From: Alphaproteobacteria bacterium
Lineage (GTDB): Bacteria; Pseudomonadota; Alphaproteobacteria; RF32; CAG-239
Reading direction: 5' to 3'
DNA length: 51,199 bases
Assembly (NCBI GenBank): GCA_017546315.1
Contig: JAFYXH010000008.1
Coordinates: 1-51,199, forward strand
Part shown: one piece after another, positions 40,878-50,136 of the stretch
How the letters are laid out: every line of letters begins with the position of its first letter
How positions within the stretch are numbered: the first letter of the stretch is position 1
Made by a program: the position numbers and the translations under genes
The notes under the pieces: generated by a model
What the model saw: the letters and a program-made list of their open reading frames with translations, nothing else
Databases searched by the model: none
What the model was told of the DNA's origin: nothing

Positions 40878-43800
40878 TTAAAAATTATATTTCAAACCTA
40901 AATCTAATTTTATTGGATACTCATCTTCTAAATATTGCATGAGCTCACTATAGATACTAAATTGTTTATAATCATAATTTATTTTTGCAGATATCACACC
41001 TCTATCTCTTTGAGCTATGCTATTTTTTAATTTATAAGAACCATTTGAATTATTTAATCTCGCTTTCATTGAATTATATGGATCTGCAAATTCGTGATAA
41101 TATCCCAATCCTAAAGACATTTTGAGGTTAGAATGCTCATTAAACTTAACATCCTTATCTAAGTATACTCCCAAAGCACTTTCTATTGACATTACATGAG
41201 AAGACAAAATGTTTAATGAATTACTACCTCCTTGTTCTTTAGCTGTGTTATAGTACCACCCTATTGCATTTAATCCGATAAATGGTGTTAGTTTCACAGC
41301 ACCTAAATCTAAATCATAGCGCAACTCATTTAATAAACCATAACTTATTGCATTCAGATTAGCATCAAAACTTGCTGAATCATATCCATATCTTGTATAT
41401 TCACCATCTTCATAACCAAAGCGCGCCATTGAAACACCAGTTATTTTATTTGTTAGGTTATACGTTAAAGGCAAATAACCTTGAATAGATAATTTTTTGC
41501 GACTAGAAGCATTATCATAATCTGTATTTGCTTGAGTAAAGCTAACTCCTAAACCTAAACGATAATTATTATTTATGTTTTTATCGTATATTGCATACAT
41601 AGCTTGCGAATCAAGTTCATATCCGGTTAAAGATGTTGTTGTATCTCTACCAAATTTTGAAGCATTACCTCCAACAATTCGTCTAACTCCCTCTTGCTGC
41701 TTGAATAACTCTGACACAAGATTATTATCTAAACCTCTTGCCATTTTTAATTCTTCTTCAACAATATTGGGAAGTACATATTTACCTGTGATTTCATTTT
41801 CCCTTTTGTTAAACTCATTTTGAGTTTTAGCTCCTTTTAGAATATTAAATAATTCGCTATTATTAGAATTTTCATAATTGAGTTCATAATAACGAGCTAA
41901 ATCATTGGATGTTATATCTTTAAAGTCTTTTAATGCCAATGTTATATCATAGTTTTTATCTTTATTAAGTTCTAAGTTTGCATTGTACATATAAGACTCT
42001 GAATTTACATTTAATTCATTTACATCATTTGATGAAAGAGCGTTATTTAGGGTTGTTGTTTTATCAAATGTATCAGCTACAACTGATGTTGATACGTTTA
42101 AGTTTCCACTTATTTTATCAGGAGCTACAAAGCTTCCACCTTTTGCTAAGACAATATTTCCATTATAAGAATCTAAATCTATTGTGCTAGAACTTGTTAA
42201 AGCTCCTTGATTTAGATATGTTGCCCCATTAAGAACAATTGCTGAATTATTATTGCAATTATCTCCTGTACAAGTTGTCTTGCTAGGACTTTCTCCTTGA
42301 GTTGTGATATTTATTGTACCCGTATTGGTGATGGTTACACCTTCTCCTGAAGCATAAATTCCTGCACCATTTCCTGTTATATTGATTGTTCCATTATTTT
42401 CTACGTTTATTAAACCTATACTTCCGGGAGTGATATCTGCGTATATACCATAATTTTCTTTTCCACCGCTTACATTTATTGTACCATTATTATATACGTA
42501 AGATGTTACTGCAGAATCTATACTCGATTTTGCATATATTCCATAATTTTTGTTAAAGCCAGATACTGTGATTTTACCTGAGGTATCATTTGTTGCAGCA
42601 CCATCTTCTACATACATCCCGTAAGCTTGACTTTCGATATTATCCTTTTCTATGATGGCTGAATATATCGAACCTTCATTTCTCATAGTTGAAGAAATTC
42701 CCTTCATACCATAAGCATCTGCTTTCCCCATCCAACCATTTCCTGTTGATTCAACTTTAATTGTAGAATTTTTGCCACTATTATATAACTTAGAATTTAC
42801 ACCAGAGCCGTATATTCCAACAACCTCTCCTCCTAACATTCCTCCTTTTGATTCAATTGTGATGTTTCCAATTACAGTTGCATCTGGATTTGTTGAATAT
42901 GCATTATAAACAACACTATCTTTTGCATATATTCCATAACTATTAGCAGTCTCGTTTCCGGCTGATGTGCTTGAAATTTTTATGTTTCCGACAACCATAC
43001 CATCTTTTATTTCTTCATTATTTTCATAATATGCATTATATATTGTCTTTATTTGTCCGTCTTCTGCTCCACGATCTACATACATTCCATAAATATTGTA
43101 TGGTCTATTTTTTACTGTTATATCTATTGAGCCCATTACTGTTGATTTGTCATTTATTAGTGCTGCGTTATATATTTTTACACCTTTTGAATAATTCGGA
43201 ATATTGTGATATATTCCTGCAATATTAGTTGAGCTAGCTAGACCTGTTTTGTTTACCTTTATAACGCCTGCAACATTTGTAGATGTATTTTCATTTATAC
43301 CTATACCATAGGCATTTGCAACAGTATCTCCTCCTGCTTCGATACCTTTTATATACATATTACCAGAACCACTTGTATCTGATATTTCTATTTTTCCAAT
43401 TGTTTCTAGCATCACATCTCCGCCTGAACGAGCATAAGAATTGAAAACATCTCCGTTGGCAAATATACCAATTGCTTGATGTTGGCTATCATTACTTCCT
43501 GATAATTCTAATGCTATTGTTCCTTCTGCAGCAGCATTTTCACCACCATAAACTTGAGAAGAACGAAACGCATTATACACATTATTATATATATAAACTG
43601 GATTTCCTTCTTCATCTAAACTTACATTACCTAATTCATCTCTTTCTACATATTTTTCTGTTTCAGAATATATTCCGTATGCAGAGCCTCCACTTACATT
43701 TTTTACTTTTATTGTTCCTTTTGCATTATAACCCATTGCATTATATATTTCTGATTTATTTAACGTATTACTCATAGCGTATATTCCGTAAGCTGCTTCA

Positions 43801-46742
43801 CCTCTTGCTCCGGAATGTCCTGTTACATTTATCTCTCCTACTGCTTTAAAATTATTAACAATATTATAGTTTTTATTAAACTGAGTTTCACTGTTAACGA
43901 TTATTGATTTTCCAATAATCCCATAAACACCACTATTACCTTCAACATTTATTGTAGATTTTGCTATTGCATCTGATACCGCAGAATCTAGATAAGCAAA
44001 AGAATTATTTACTCTTCCTGCTCCTGAAGTATTATTTATACCAATTACTGTTCCTATTCCTTGATGCTTTATGTTTATTGTTGATGTTGCTTCAACATTT
44101 GCTCCCACTCCTGATTTTGTTGCTGCGTATGAGTTATATATATTGTTATATCCATCTATACCTATAACTTCACCATTACTTGTGTTATGTTTACTTATAT
44201 TGATATTTGCAGTTGAACTCACTAGTGAATTCTCTGGATTTGCATTGTACGCAAAAGAATTATATACATTTTTTGCCCCGTTACTTTTTATTGCTGTAAT
44301 AACGGATTGAGAATTGCTATCAGCAATTATTATTGTACCTTTAGCATCAATATTATCTGTTGCACTTATACCTGCTGAATTATATATATCTGAAGTTGAG
44401 TATATACCATAAATCTTTGTATACCCTGTATTATTATTCTTAATATCAATCAATGAATAAGGATGATTTAATGAATTATAAACACTCTCATAATATATAT
44501 CTCGACCATCCTCTTCTACACCTAACACTGGCTTCATTCCATAAATATCTCTATGCTGACCATCATTTGTAAGAATAATGCTATTGTTATTTATGTTTGA
44601 AACCTTTAACCCGATTAGAGGATCTAATTTCTTTTCACACATTCCAAGTGTTGTCATTGCATAACCATTTTCTTCGTCGCACTCGCAATTACCATTTACT
44701 TTTATATATCCATCCACACCATCTTCACATTCTGTGCGAACACAAGTTCCTGCAACATCATTGAAATCAAAATTTTCAGCACATAATGAACAGTCTTGAT
44801 TTTCTTTTATTGGTGCTCTGTTTTTGGCACAAGCCAAACCACAACGTTTTCCTGTTTCATCTTCTGTTATAGCATACTTAGATTCACATACATCACAATT
44901 TTCTCCACTCCATTTATCGCCTCTTTTATTTTTTTCAGTACAATCAAACACTATTTTTATACAAGAATCTGTTGCCATATCATAAGTATATTCACTATCA
45001 AGGTATCCATTTTCTACACTTGGGCATATACAACCTTCTCCTTCTGGAGATGGTATGAAATTAGTTTTACACTGACAATTACTTTCTAAATCTTCACCAA
45101 TATATTGTTCCATACCCAATGGACATGTTAGCTCTTCAATACAAAAGCCATCAGCCATTATATACCCTTTTTCACAAACACAAAAATCATATTTTTGCAC
45201 TTTGTGTTCTTCTTGGCTACATTTTATGTTTTTATAACATCGTCCATCAAAAGGTATATACAAATTATCACCTTGAGCATCAACCCTTTGATCACAGATT
45301 GAACAATCACTTCCTGCGTAACCAATATAACATTCGCAAACTCCTGTTTTTTCTTGATATACACCGTGTGAATGGCAATATCTTTCATTCACATTATCCC
45401 ATTGGTCTCTATTTCCATCTCCTTCTGCATATTCACCATCTTCAACTTGTTTACAGTTTCCAGGCTCTCCAACATATCCTCTTGATGCATCACATTTACA
45501 TTCACCATTTAATGGAACAGTATTGGGATATGATTTACAATAATCTTCTACATAACATATACCATCACCATGAGTAATATATCCACTTTGACACTCCGTG
45601 CATTTTTCTCTATTTGCAGGGTTATATGCAATACAAAAATCTACATTCTTATAACAAGCAAAAGGGTCTCCGTGAGTTCCATATCCATTGATACATTGTG
45701 TACACTTATCCTCTAATTGGATACTACAATTTTCAATATCTTTATAACAGGCTTTTTGGTTTCCCCCATGAATACCAAAACCTAAATTACACTCCTTACA
45801 TATATCTTTATCTTGAACCTTACATTGAGCTATCTTAGCATAACATTTATTATCAGATAAAATGTAATTGTTCTGACACAAACTACATGTATCCTTTTTT
45901 TGATTTGCACAATTATCTATTGTTTCATAACAAGCTCTTGCATCCCCATAATGCCCATATCCATAATTACAAAGACAACTTTTGGAAGCCGGATCAAAAT
46001 AACCATTCGCTGGACATTCTGAAATTAAAACGCATTCATTATTATATACTACATAACCATCTTTACAATTTTTACACACACCTAAAGACTGATTTGAGCA
46101 GTTTTCTATTTTTGCATAACATGATTTACTATTACCAAAATTATCATATCCATCATTACATACACACTTTTTTTCTCTTGGCTTATATGTACTATTGGGA
46201 GGACATCTTGTTTCATTATTTTTATTTTCTTCATCGGTTTCCTCTTCTTTACCACCTCCTGAAGATCCACTACCTCCACCAGAACCATCTGTCGCGCCTT
46301 TTAGTACAAAAGCTGCAGCAACTGCTCCTGTTCCTAATAGCACAGCACTAGTATTATAAGGTGTATCTGAACGATATACAGCAGGTGATTGTTTTATAGG
46401 ATTAACACCAAAGAAACGCCTATATTCACTTTCCGGTATTTTTTCTAAACACTCTGGTCTTTTTTTAGCCCCATAACTTACTAAAACCTTATAAGCTGAC
46501 TTATCTCTTCTTAAAACAGATAAACACACAGGGTTATACCCATCTTCATCAACACTTTCTAAAGAATAGCCTCGATAAACCAAACTTTCTATTTTTTGTG
46601 TATTATTTTGACGAGCTAGTTCATAAAAAGCACGTGCAACACTTATAGAAGCTTTTGCAGAAGAAATACCACAAATAGTTCCAACAAAAATTGCTAAAAC
46701 AAACGTTTTAACTTTATTATTTATTTTCATACACTTAAACAC
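40878..46742 (-). CDS. Giant autotransporter with ankyrin-like, Cys-rich EGF-like and repetitive passenger domains
   Basis: The 1954-residue protein has a signal peptide (about residues 1-31, ending SSAKA). An ankyrin-like pair follows (residues 33-92, RGYSLESVDEDGYNPVCLSV), then a hydrophobic stretch (133-150) and a Gly/Ser linker. About 500 residues of Cys-rich EGF-like units come next (CNDGYDNFGNSKSCYAKIENC, then GYGTHGDPFACYK and so on), to residue 702. A long passenger of imperfect repeats with consensus YGIY...VYNAY...G.I.I follows, and an autotransporter beta-barrel from about 1690 ends in LGLKYNF. Such proteins reach the surface by the BAM route. The start is a GTG at 46742: AAGGA stands seven bases before it. 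Ligand unknown; likely adhesin or host-facing surface protein. Confidence 0.92.
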   Translation of the reverse strand: MFKCMKINNKVKTFVLAIFVGTICGISSAKASISVARAFYELARQNNTQKIESLVYRGYSLESVDEDGYNPVCLSVLRRDKSAYKVLVSYGAKKRPECLEKIPESEYRRFFGVNPIKQSPAVYRSDTPYNTSAVLLGTGAVAAAFVLKGATDGSGGGSGSSGGGKEEETDEENKNNETRCPPNSTYKPREKKCVCNDGYDNFGNSKSCYAKIENCSNQSLGVCKNCKDGYVVYNNECVLISECPANGYFDPASKSCLCNYGYGHYGDARACYETIDNCANQKKDTCSLCQNNYILSDNKCYAKIAQCKVQDKDICKECNLGFGIHGGNQKACYKDIENCSIQLEDKCTQCINGYGTHGDPFACYKNVDFCIAYNPANREKCTECQSGYITHGDGICYVEDYCKSYPNTVPLNGECKCDASRGYVGEPGNCKQVEDGEYAEGDGNRDQWDNVNERYCHSHGVYQEKTGVCECYIGYAGSDCSICDQRVDAQGDNLYIPFDGRCYKNIKCSQEEHKVQKYDFCVCEKGYIMADGFCIEELTCPLGMEQYIGEDLESNCQCKTNFIPSPEGEGCICPSVENGYLDSEYTYDMATDSCIKIVFDCTEKNKRGDKWSGENCDVCESKYAITEDETGKRCGLACAKNRAPIKENQDCSLCAENFDFNDVAGTCVRTECEDGVDGYIKVNGNCECDEENGYAMTTLGMCEKKLDPLIGLKVSNINNNSIILTNDGQHRDIYGMKPVLGVEEDGRDIYYESVYNSLNHPYSLIDIKNNNTGYTKIYGIYSTSDIYNSAGISATDNIDAKGTIIIADSNSQSVITAIKSNGAKNVYNSFAYNANPENSLVSSTANINISKHNTSNGEVIGIDGYNNIYNSYAATKSGVGANVEATSTINIKHQGIGTVIGINNTSGAGRVNNSFAYLDSAVSDAIAKSTINVEGNSGVYGIIGKSIIVNSETQFNKNYNIVNNFKAVGEINVTGHSGARGEAAYGIYAMSNTLNKSEIYNAMGYNAKGTIKVKNVSGGSAYGIYSETEKYVERDELGNVSLDEEGNPVYIYNNVYNAFRSSQVYGGENAAAEGTIALELSGSNDSQHQAIGIFANGDVFNSYARSGGDVMLETIGKIEISDTSGSGNMYIKGIEAGGDTVANAYGIGINENTSTNVAGVIKVNKTGLASSTNIAGIYHNIPNYSKGVKIYNAALINDKSTVMGSIDITVKNRPYNIYGMYVDRGAEDGQIKTIYNAYYENNEEIKDGMVVGNIKISSTSAGNETANSYGIYAKDSVVYNAYSTNPDATVIGNITIESKGGMLGGEVVGIYGSGVNSKLYNSGKNSTIKVESTGNGWMGKADAYGMKGISSTMRNEGSIYSAIIEKDNIESQAYGMYVEDGAATNDTSGKITVSGFNKNYGIYAKSSIDSAVTSYVYNNGTINVSGGKENYGIYADITPGSIGLINVENNGTINITGNGAGIYASGEGVTITNTGTINITTQGESPSKTTCTGDNCNNNSAIVLNGATYLNQGALTSSSTIDLDSYNGNIVLAKGGSFVAPDKISGNLNVSTSVVADTFDKTTTLNNALSSNDVNELNVNSESYMYNANLELNKDKNYDITLALKDFKDITSNDLARYYELNYENSNNSELFNILKGAKTQNEFNKRENEITGKYVLPNIVEEELKMARGLDNNLVSELFKQQEGVRRIVGGNASKFGRDTTTSLTGYELDSQAMYAIYDKNINNNYRLGLGVSFTQANTDYDNASSRKKLSIQGYLPLTYNLTNKITGVSMARFGYEDGEYTRYGYDSASFDANLNAISYGLLNELRYDLDLGAVKLTPFIGLNAIGWYYNTAKEQGGSNSLNILSSHVMSIESALGVYLDKDVKFNEHSNLKMSLGLGYYHEFADPYNSMKARLNNSNGSYKLKNSIAQRDRGVISAKINYDYKQFSIYSELMQYLEDEYPIKLDLGLKYNF

Positions 46743-46844
46743 AAAGTTTTCCTTCTATAGAGTTAGACATACTTTTTTATTGTTTATTTTAACTCAAAAT
46801 GTTTAAAAAATCAGTTAAGAATTATGAGCTTTTTTAAAATAGAC

Positions 46845-46873
46845 TTGATTTTGTAAGTTTTTTTAAGTATGGT
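46845..46873 (+). promoter_or_regulatory. Promoter of ileS
   Basis: TTGATT (46845-46850), 17 bases and TATGGT (46868-46873). The predicted start near 46880 leaves about 26 bases of leader with an AGGAT ribosome binding site nine bases before the ATG. Confidence 0.65.
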
Positions 46874-46905
46874 ATCGTAAGTTTGTTTGTTTAGGATGAA
46901 TTGAA

Positions 46906-49900
46906 ATGACTGAGAAGAGAAAATATTACCCAGAATTAAACGCAAAAATCAGCTTTCCTAAAATGGAAGAAGAAATCTTGAAGTTTTGGGAAGAAGATAA
47001 CACTTTTGAAAAATCTGTAAAAAATCGAGCTAAAGCAGAAGAGTTTGTTTTTTATGACGGACCTCCATTTGCTAATGGAACACCGCACTATGGACATATT
47101 ATGGTATCTTATGTTAAAGATGCTGTTGCTCGCTTTCAAACAATGAACGGTAAAAAAGTAGAACGCCGTTTGGGATGGGACTGCCATGGTTTGCCTGCTG
47201 AAATGTCTGCAGAAAAACAATTAGGTGTTTCGGGGCGTAAGCAAATTGAAGAATTTGGTGTTGAGAAATTTAACGACTTTTGCAGAACTGACGTATTGAA
47301 ATATTCTAACATTTGGGTTGATATGTTTAAGCGTATCGGTCGTTGGGTTGACTTTAACAATGATTACAAAACTATGAATCTTTCTTTTATGGAAAGTGTT
47401 ATTAGTAATTTCAAACAATTATACGATAAAGGTCTTGTTTATGAAGATTATAGAGTATTACCTTATTCATGGGCTGCTGAAACTCCTTTATCTAACTTTG
47501 AGGTAAACCAAGGATATCAAGACAAAACTGACAATGCAATTACTGTTATGTTTAAGCTTGAGAATGGTCAAAATATTTTAGTATGGACAACTACTCCTTG
47601 GACACTTCCTTCAAACCTTATGCTTGCAGTTAATAAAGATATTGATTATGTTGTAATGAGCGAAGGTGAACAAGAATATATTATAGCTGAGGCTCGTTTA
47701 GGCTCTTATAAAAAACAATTAGAAAATGCTACTTTAGTTAAAAAACTTAAAGGTTCTGACTTGATTGGTTTAAGCTATGAACCTATGTTTAAGTATTTTG
47801 GTGAATTGAAAAATAAAGGTGCATTCAAAGTTTTGAATGGTGAGTTTGTATCAACAGAAGATGGTACGGGTGTAGTTCACATTGCTCCTGGTTTTGGTCA
47901 AGACGACTTTGAAGCATGCAGAGCTTATGATGAAAACTTCCCTGTTGTTTGCCCTGTTGACGAATCGGGTAAATTTACTGCAGAAGTTAGCGACTATCAA
48001 GGTATACAAGTTTTTGAAACCAACGAACCTATTATGCAATGGTTGAAAGCTAATGGATTGCTTGTTAAGAAAGAGCAATATACTCACTCTTATCCTTTCT
48101 GTTGGAGAACTGACACTCCTTTGATGTATAAAGCTATGAGTTCTTGGTTTGTAAAAGTTACTGACTTTAGAGATGATATGGTTAAGAACAACCAAGAAAT
48201 CAATTGGATACCTGGACACATTAAAGATGGTCGTTTTGGTAAATGGCTTGAAGGTGCTAGAGATTGGTCTATTTCGCGTAATCGTTTTTGGGGAACTCCT
48301 ATTCCTGTTTGGAAATCAGAAAATCCTAAATTCCCAAGAATTGATGTTTTCGGCTCTATTGCAGAAATTAAAGAAAAGACTGGAATTGAAGTTCAAAACC
48401 TTCATAAACCATATATTGATGATGTTGTTTATCCAAACCCAGATGACCCAACTGGTCAAACAATGATGAGAAGAGTTAGTGACGTGTTTGACTGTTGGTT
48501 TGAAAGCGGTTCTATGCCTTATGCTCAAGTGCATTATCCTTTTGAAAATAAAGAATGGTTTGAAGAGCATTTTCCTGCTGATTTCATTGTTGAAGCAATG
48601 GATCAAACAAGAGGATGGTTCTATACTTTGACTGTTCTTTCTACAGCTCTTCATAATAGACCTGCATTTAAGAACTGTATATGTACAGGTCTTTTAATGG
48701 CAGAAGGCGGACAAAAACTTTCTAAACGTTTGAAGAACTACCCTGACCCTAATGATGTATTAAACTCTGTTGGTTCTGATGCTCTTCGTTGGTTCTTGAT
48801 TTCTTCTCCTGTATTAAAAGGTGGAAATTTGGCTGTAGATAAAGAAGGTAAAGAAATTGCAAAAGCTGCAAGAAAAGCGTTGATTCCATTCTGGAATGCT
48901 TATTACTTCTTTACTTTGTATGCAAATGCTGAAGGAATTGAAGCTAAAGAAATTTCTCAATCTTTAGACGTTTTAGATGCTTATATTTTAGCAAAATTAA
49001 AAGCTATGGTTAATAGTGTAAAATCTTATATGCAAGATTATGAGATTGCTAGAGCAACCGCAGAAGTTGAAGAATTTTTAGAAATTTTGAACAACTGGTA
49101 TATTAGACGTTCTCGCTCTCGTTTTTGGAGTGGAGAAGACTTAAGTGCTTTTAACACTCTTTATACAGTTCTTGTTAATGTTGCAAAAATAACAGCTCCT
49201 TTAATGCCATTTATGAGTGAATTTGCATACAGAGGTTTGAAAGGTGGTGTTTCTGTTCACCTAGCAGATACTCCAAATTTGGATGCAATTGAAGACAACA
49301 AAGAACTTATCAAACAAATGGATATGGTTAGAGCCATTTCTTCTGTCGCAAAATCTATTCGTGAAGAACATAAACTTCGCAATCGTTTGCCTCTAAAATC
49401 AATGATTGTTGCTGGAGATAATACCGAAGGATTAAAAGACTTTATCGAAAGCTTAAAAGACGAAGTTAATGTTAAAGAGGTTGTACTAGAATCACAAATA
49501 GATGATGTTGCAAGTCGCTTTTTGTATTTAAAAACTCCTCTTATTGGAAAAAGATTAGGCGCATATATGAAGGACATTATGGCAAAATCTAAAACCAATG
49601 AATGGATGCAAAATGAGGACGGAACTTTATCTATTGCAGAACAAACTTTATTGGCAGAAGAATATGAACTTCGTTTGGTTATTAAGGAAGGAAAGAGTGG
49701 ATTAGCTCTACCTGACAATACTGCTGTTGTAATTTTGGATACTGAAATTGATGAAAATCTTGAAAAAGAAGGAATTGCAAGAGACTTTGTAAGAATGATT
49801 CAAGCTCTTCGCAAAACTAAAGATTTTGATATTACAGACAGAATTGAATTAGAATACAATTCTAGCAATGTAATTGTAAAATCTGCAATTAGAGAGTATG

Positions 49901-50022
49901 CTGAATACATTAAAGAACAAGTTTTGGCACTTAACATTATTGAAAATCCAAATATTTGTGATGCAAGTGTTGAAGACTTGGGCGGTGATAAAGTAAACTT
50001 TGATGTCAGAAAAGTTGCTTAA
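46906..50022 (+). CDS. ileS: Isoleucyl-tRNA synthetase, eukaryote-like type 2
   Basis: The 1038-residue class I synthetase has a HIGH-type motif as HYGH in PPFANGTPHYGHI (His61), the editing (CP1) domain with the WTTTPWTLPSNLML motif, the conserved AMDQTRGWFYTL, and the KMSKS loop as KLSKRLKNYPDP (Lys604). The anticodon-binding helical domain ends the protein. The NYPDP extension after KMSKS and the length over 1000 residues are marks of type 2 (eukaryote/archaea/Rickettsiales-like) IleRS. Type 2 enzymes are typically far less sensitive to mupirocin. It has its own promoter and terminator. Confidence 0.95.
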   Translation: MTEKRKYYPELNAKISFPKMEEEILKFWEEDNTFEKSVKNRAKAEEFVFYDGPPFANGTPHYGHIMVSYVKDAVARFQTMNGKKVERRLGWDCHGLPAEMSAEKQLGVSGRKQIEEFGVEKFNDFCRTDVLKYSNIWVDMFKRIGRWVDFNNDYKTMNLSFMESVISNFKQLYDKGLVYEDYRVLPYSWAAETPLSNFEVNQGYQDKTDNAITVMFKLENGQNILVWTTTPWTLPSNLMLAVNKDIDYVVMSEGEQEYIIAEARLGSYKKQLENATLVKKLKGSDLIGLSYEPMFKYFGELKNKGAFKVLNGEFVSTEDGTGVVHIAPGFGQDDFEACRAYDENFPVVCPVDESGKFTAEVSDYQGIQVFETNEPIMQWLKANGLLVKKEQYTHSYPFCWRTDTPLMYKAMSSWFVKVTDFRDDMVKNNQEINWIPGHIKDGRFGKWLEGARDWSISRNRFWGTPIPVWKSENPKFPRIDVFGSIAEIKEKTGIEVQNLHKPYIDDVVYPNPDDPTGQTMMRRVSDVFDCWFESGSMPYAQVHYPFENKEWFEEHFPADFIVEAMDQTRGWFYTLTVLSTALHNRPAFKNCICTGLLMAEGGQKLSKRLKNYPDPNDVLNSVGSDALRWFLISSPVLKGGNLAVDKEGKEIAKAARKALIPFWNAYYFFTLYANAEGIEAKEISQSLDVLDAYILAKLKAMVNSVKSYMQDYEIARATAEVEEFLEILNNWYIRRSRSRFWSGEDLSAFNTLYTVLVNVAKITAPLMPFMSEFAYRGLKGGVSVHLADTPNLDAIEDNKELIKQMDMVRAISSVAKSIREEHKLRNRLPLKSMIVAGDNTEGLKDFIESLKDEVNVKEVVLESQIDDVASRFLYLKTPLIGKRLGAYMKDIMAKSKTNEWMQNEDGTLSIAEQTLLAEEYELRLVIKEGKSGLALPDNTAVVILDTEIDENLEKEGIARDFVRMIQALRKTKDFDITDRIELEYNSSNVIVKSAIREYAEYIKEQVLALNIIENPNICDASVEDLGGDKVNFDVRKVA

Positions 50023-50048
50023 ACCATTTAATTTAATAGTTTTTAATT

Positions 50049-50085
50049 AAAGAGGGAGTGATAAACTCTCTCTTTAGTTGTTTTT
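50049..50085 (+). terminator. Terminator of ileS
   Basis: AAAGAGGGAGT and ACTCTCTCTTT form an 11-pair stem (one G-U) with a five-base loop, followed by AGTTGTTTTT. The U-run is interrupted, so it may be leaky. Confidence 0.65.
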
Positions 50086-50136
50086 AAACAATTTTATTAT
50101 ATGTGTAAAATAATGTTGTATATTTGGAGATATTTT

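Noticed and set aside
40742..40942. 66-codon plus-strand frame starting beside rimP
   Set aside because: It runs through the hairpin and the AT-rich gap into the antisense of the autotransporter end, with no ribosome binding site.
42965..46351. Several plus-strand Leu/His/Tyr-rich frames opposite the autotransporter
   Set aside because: They are antisense shadows of the repetitive, low-complexity coding strand; composition is unlike real proteins and no start signals are seen.
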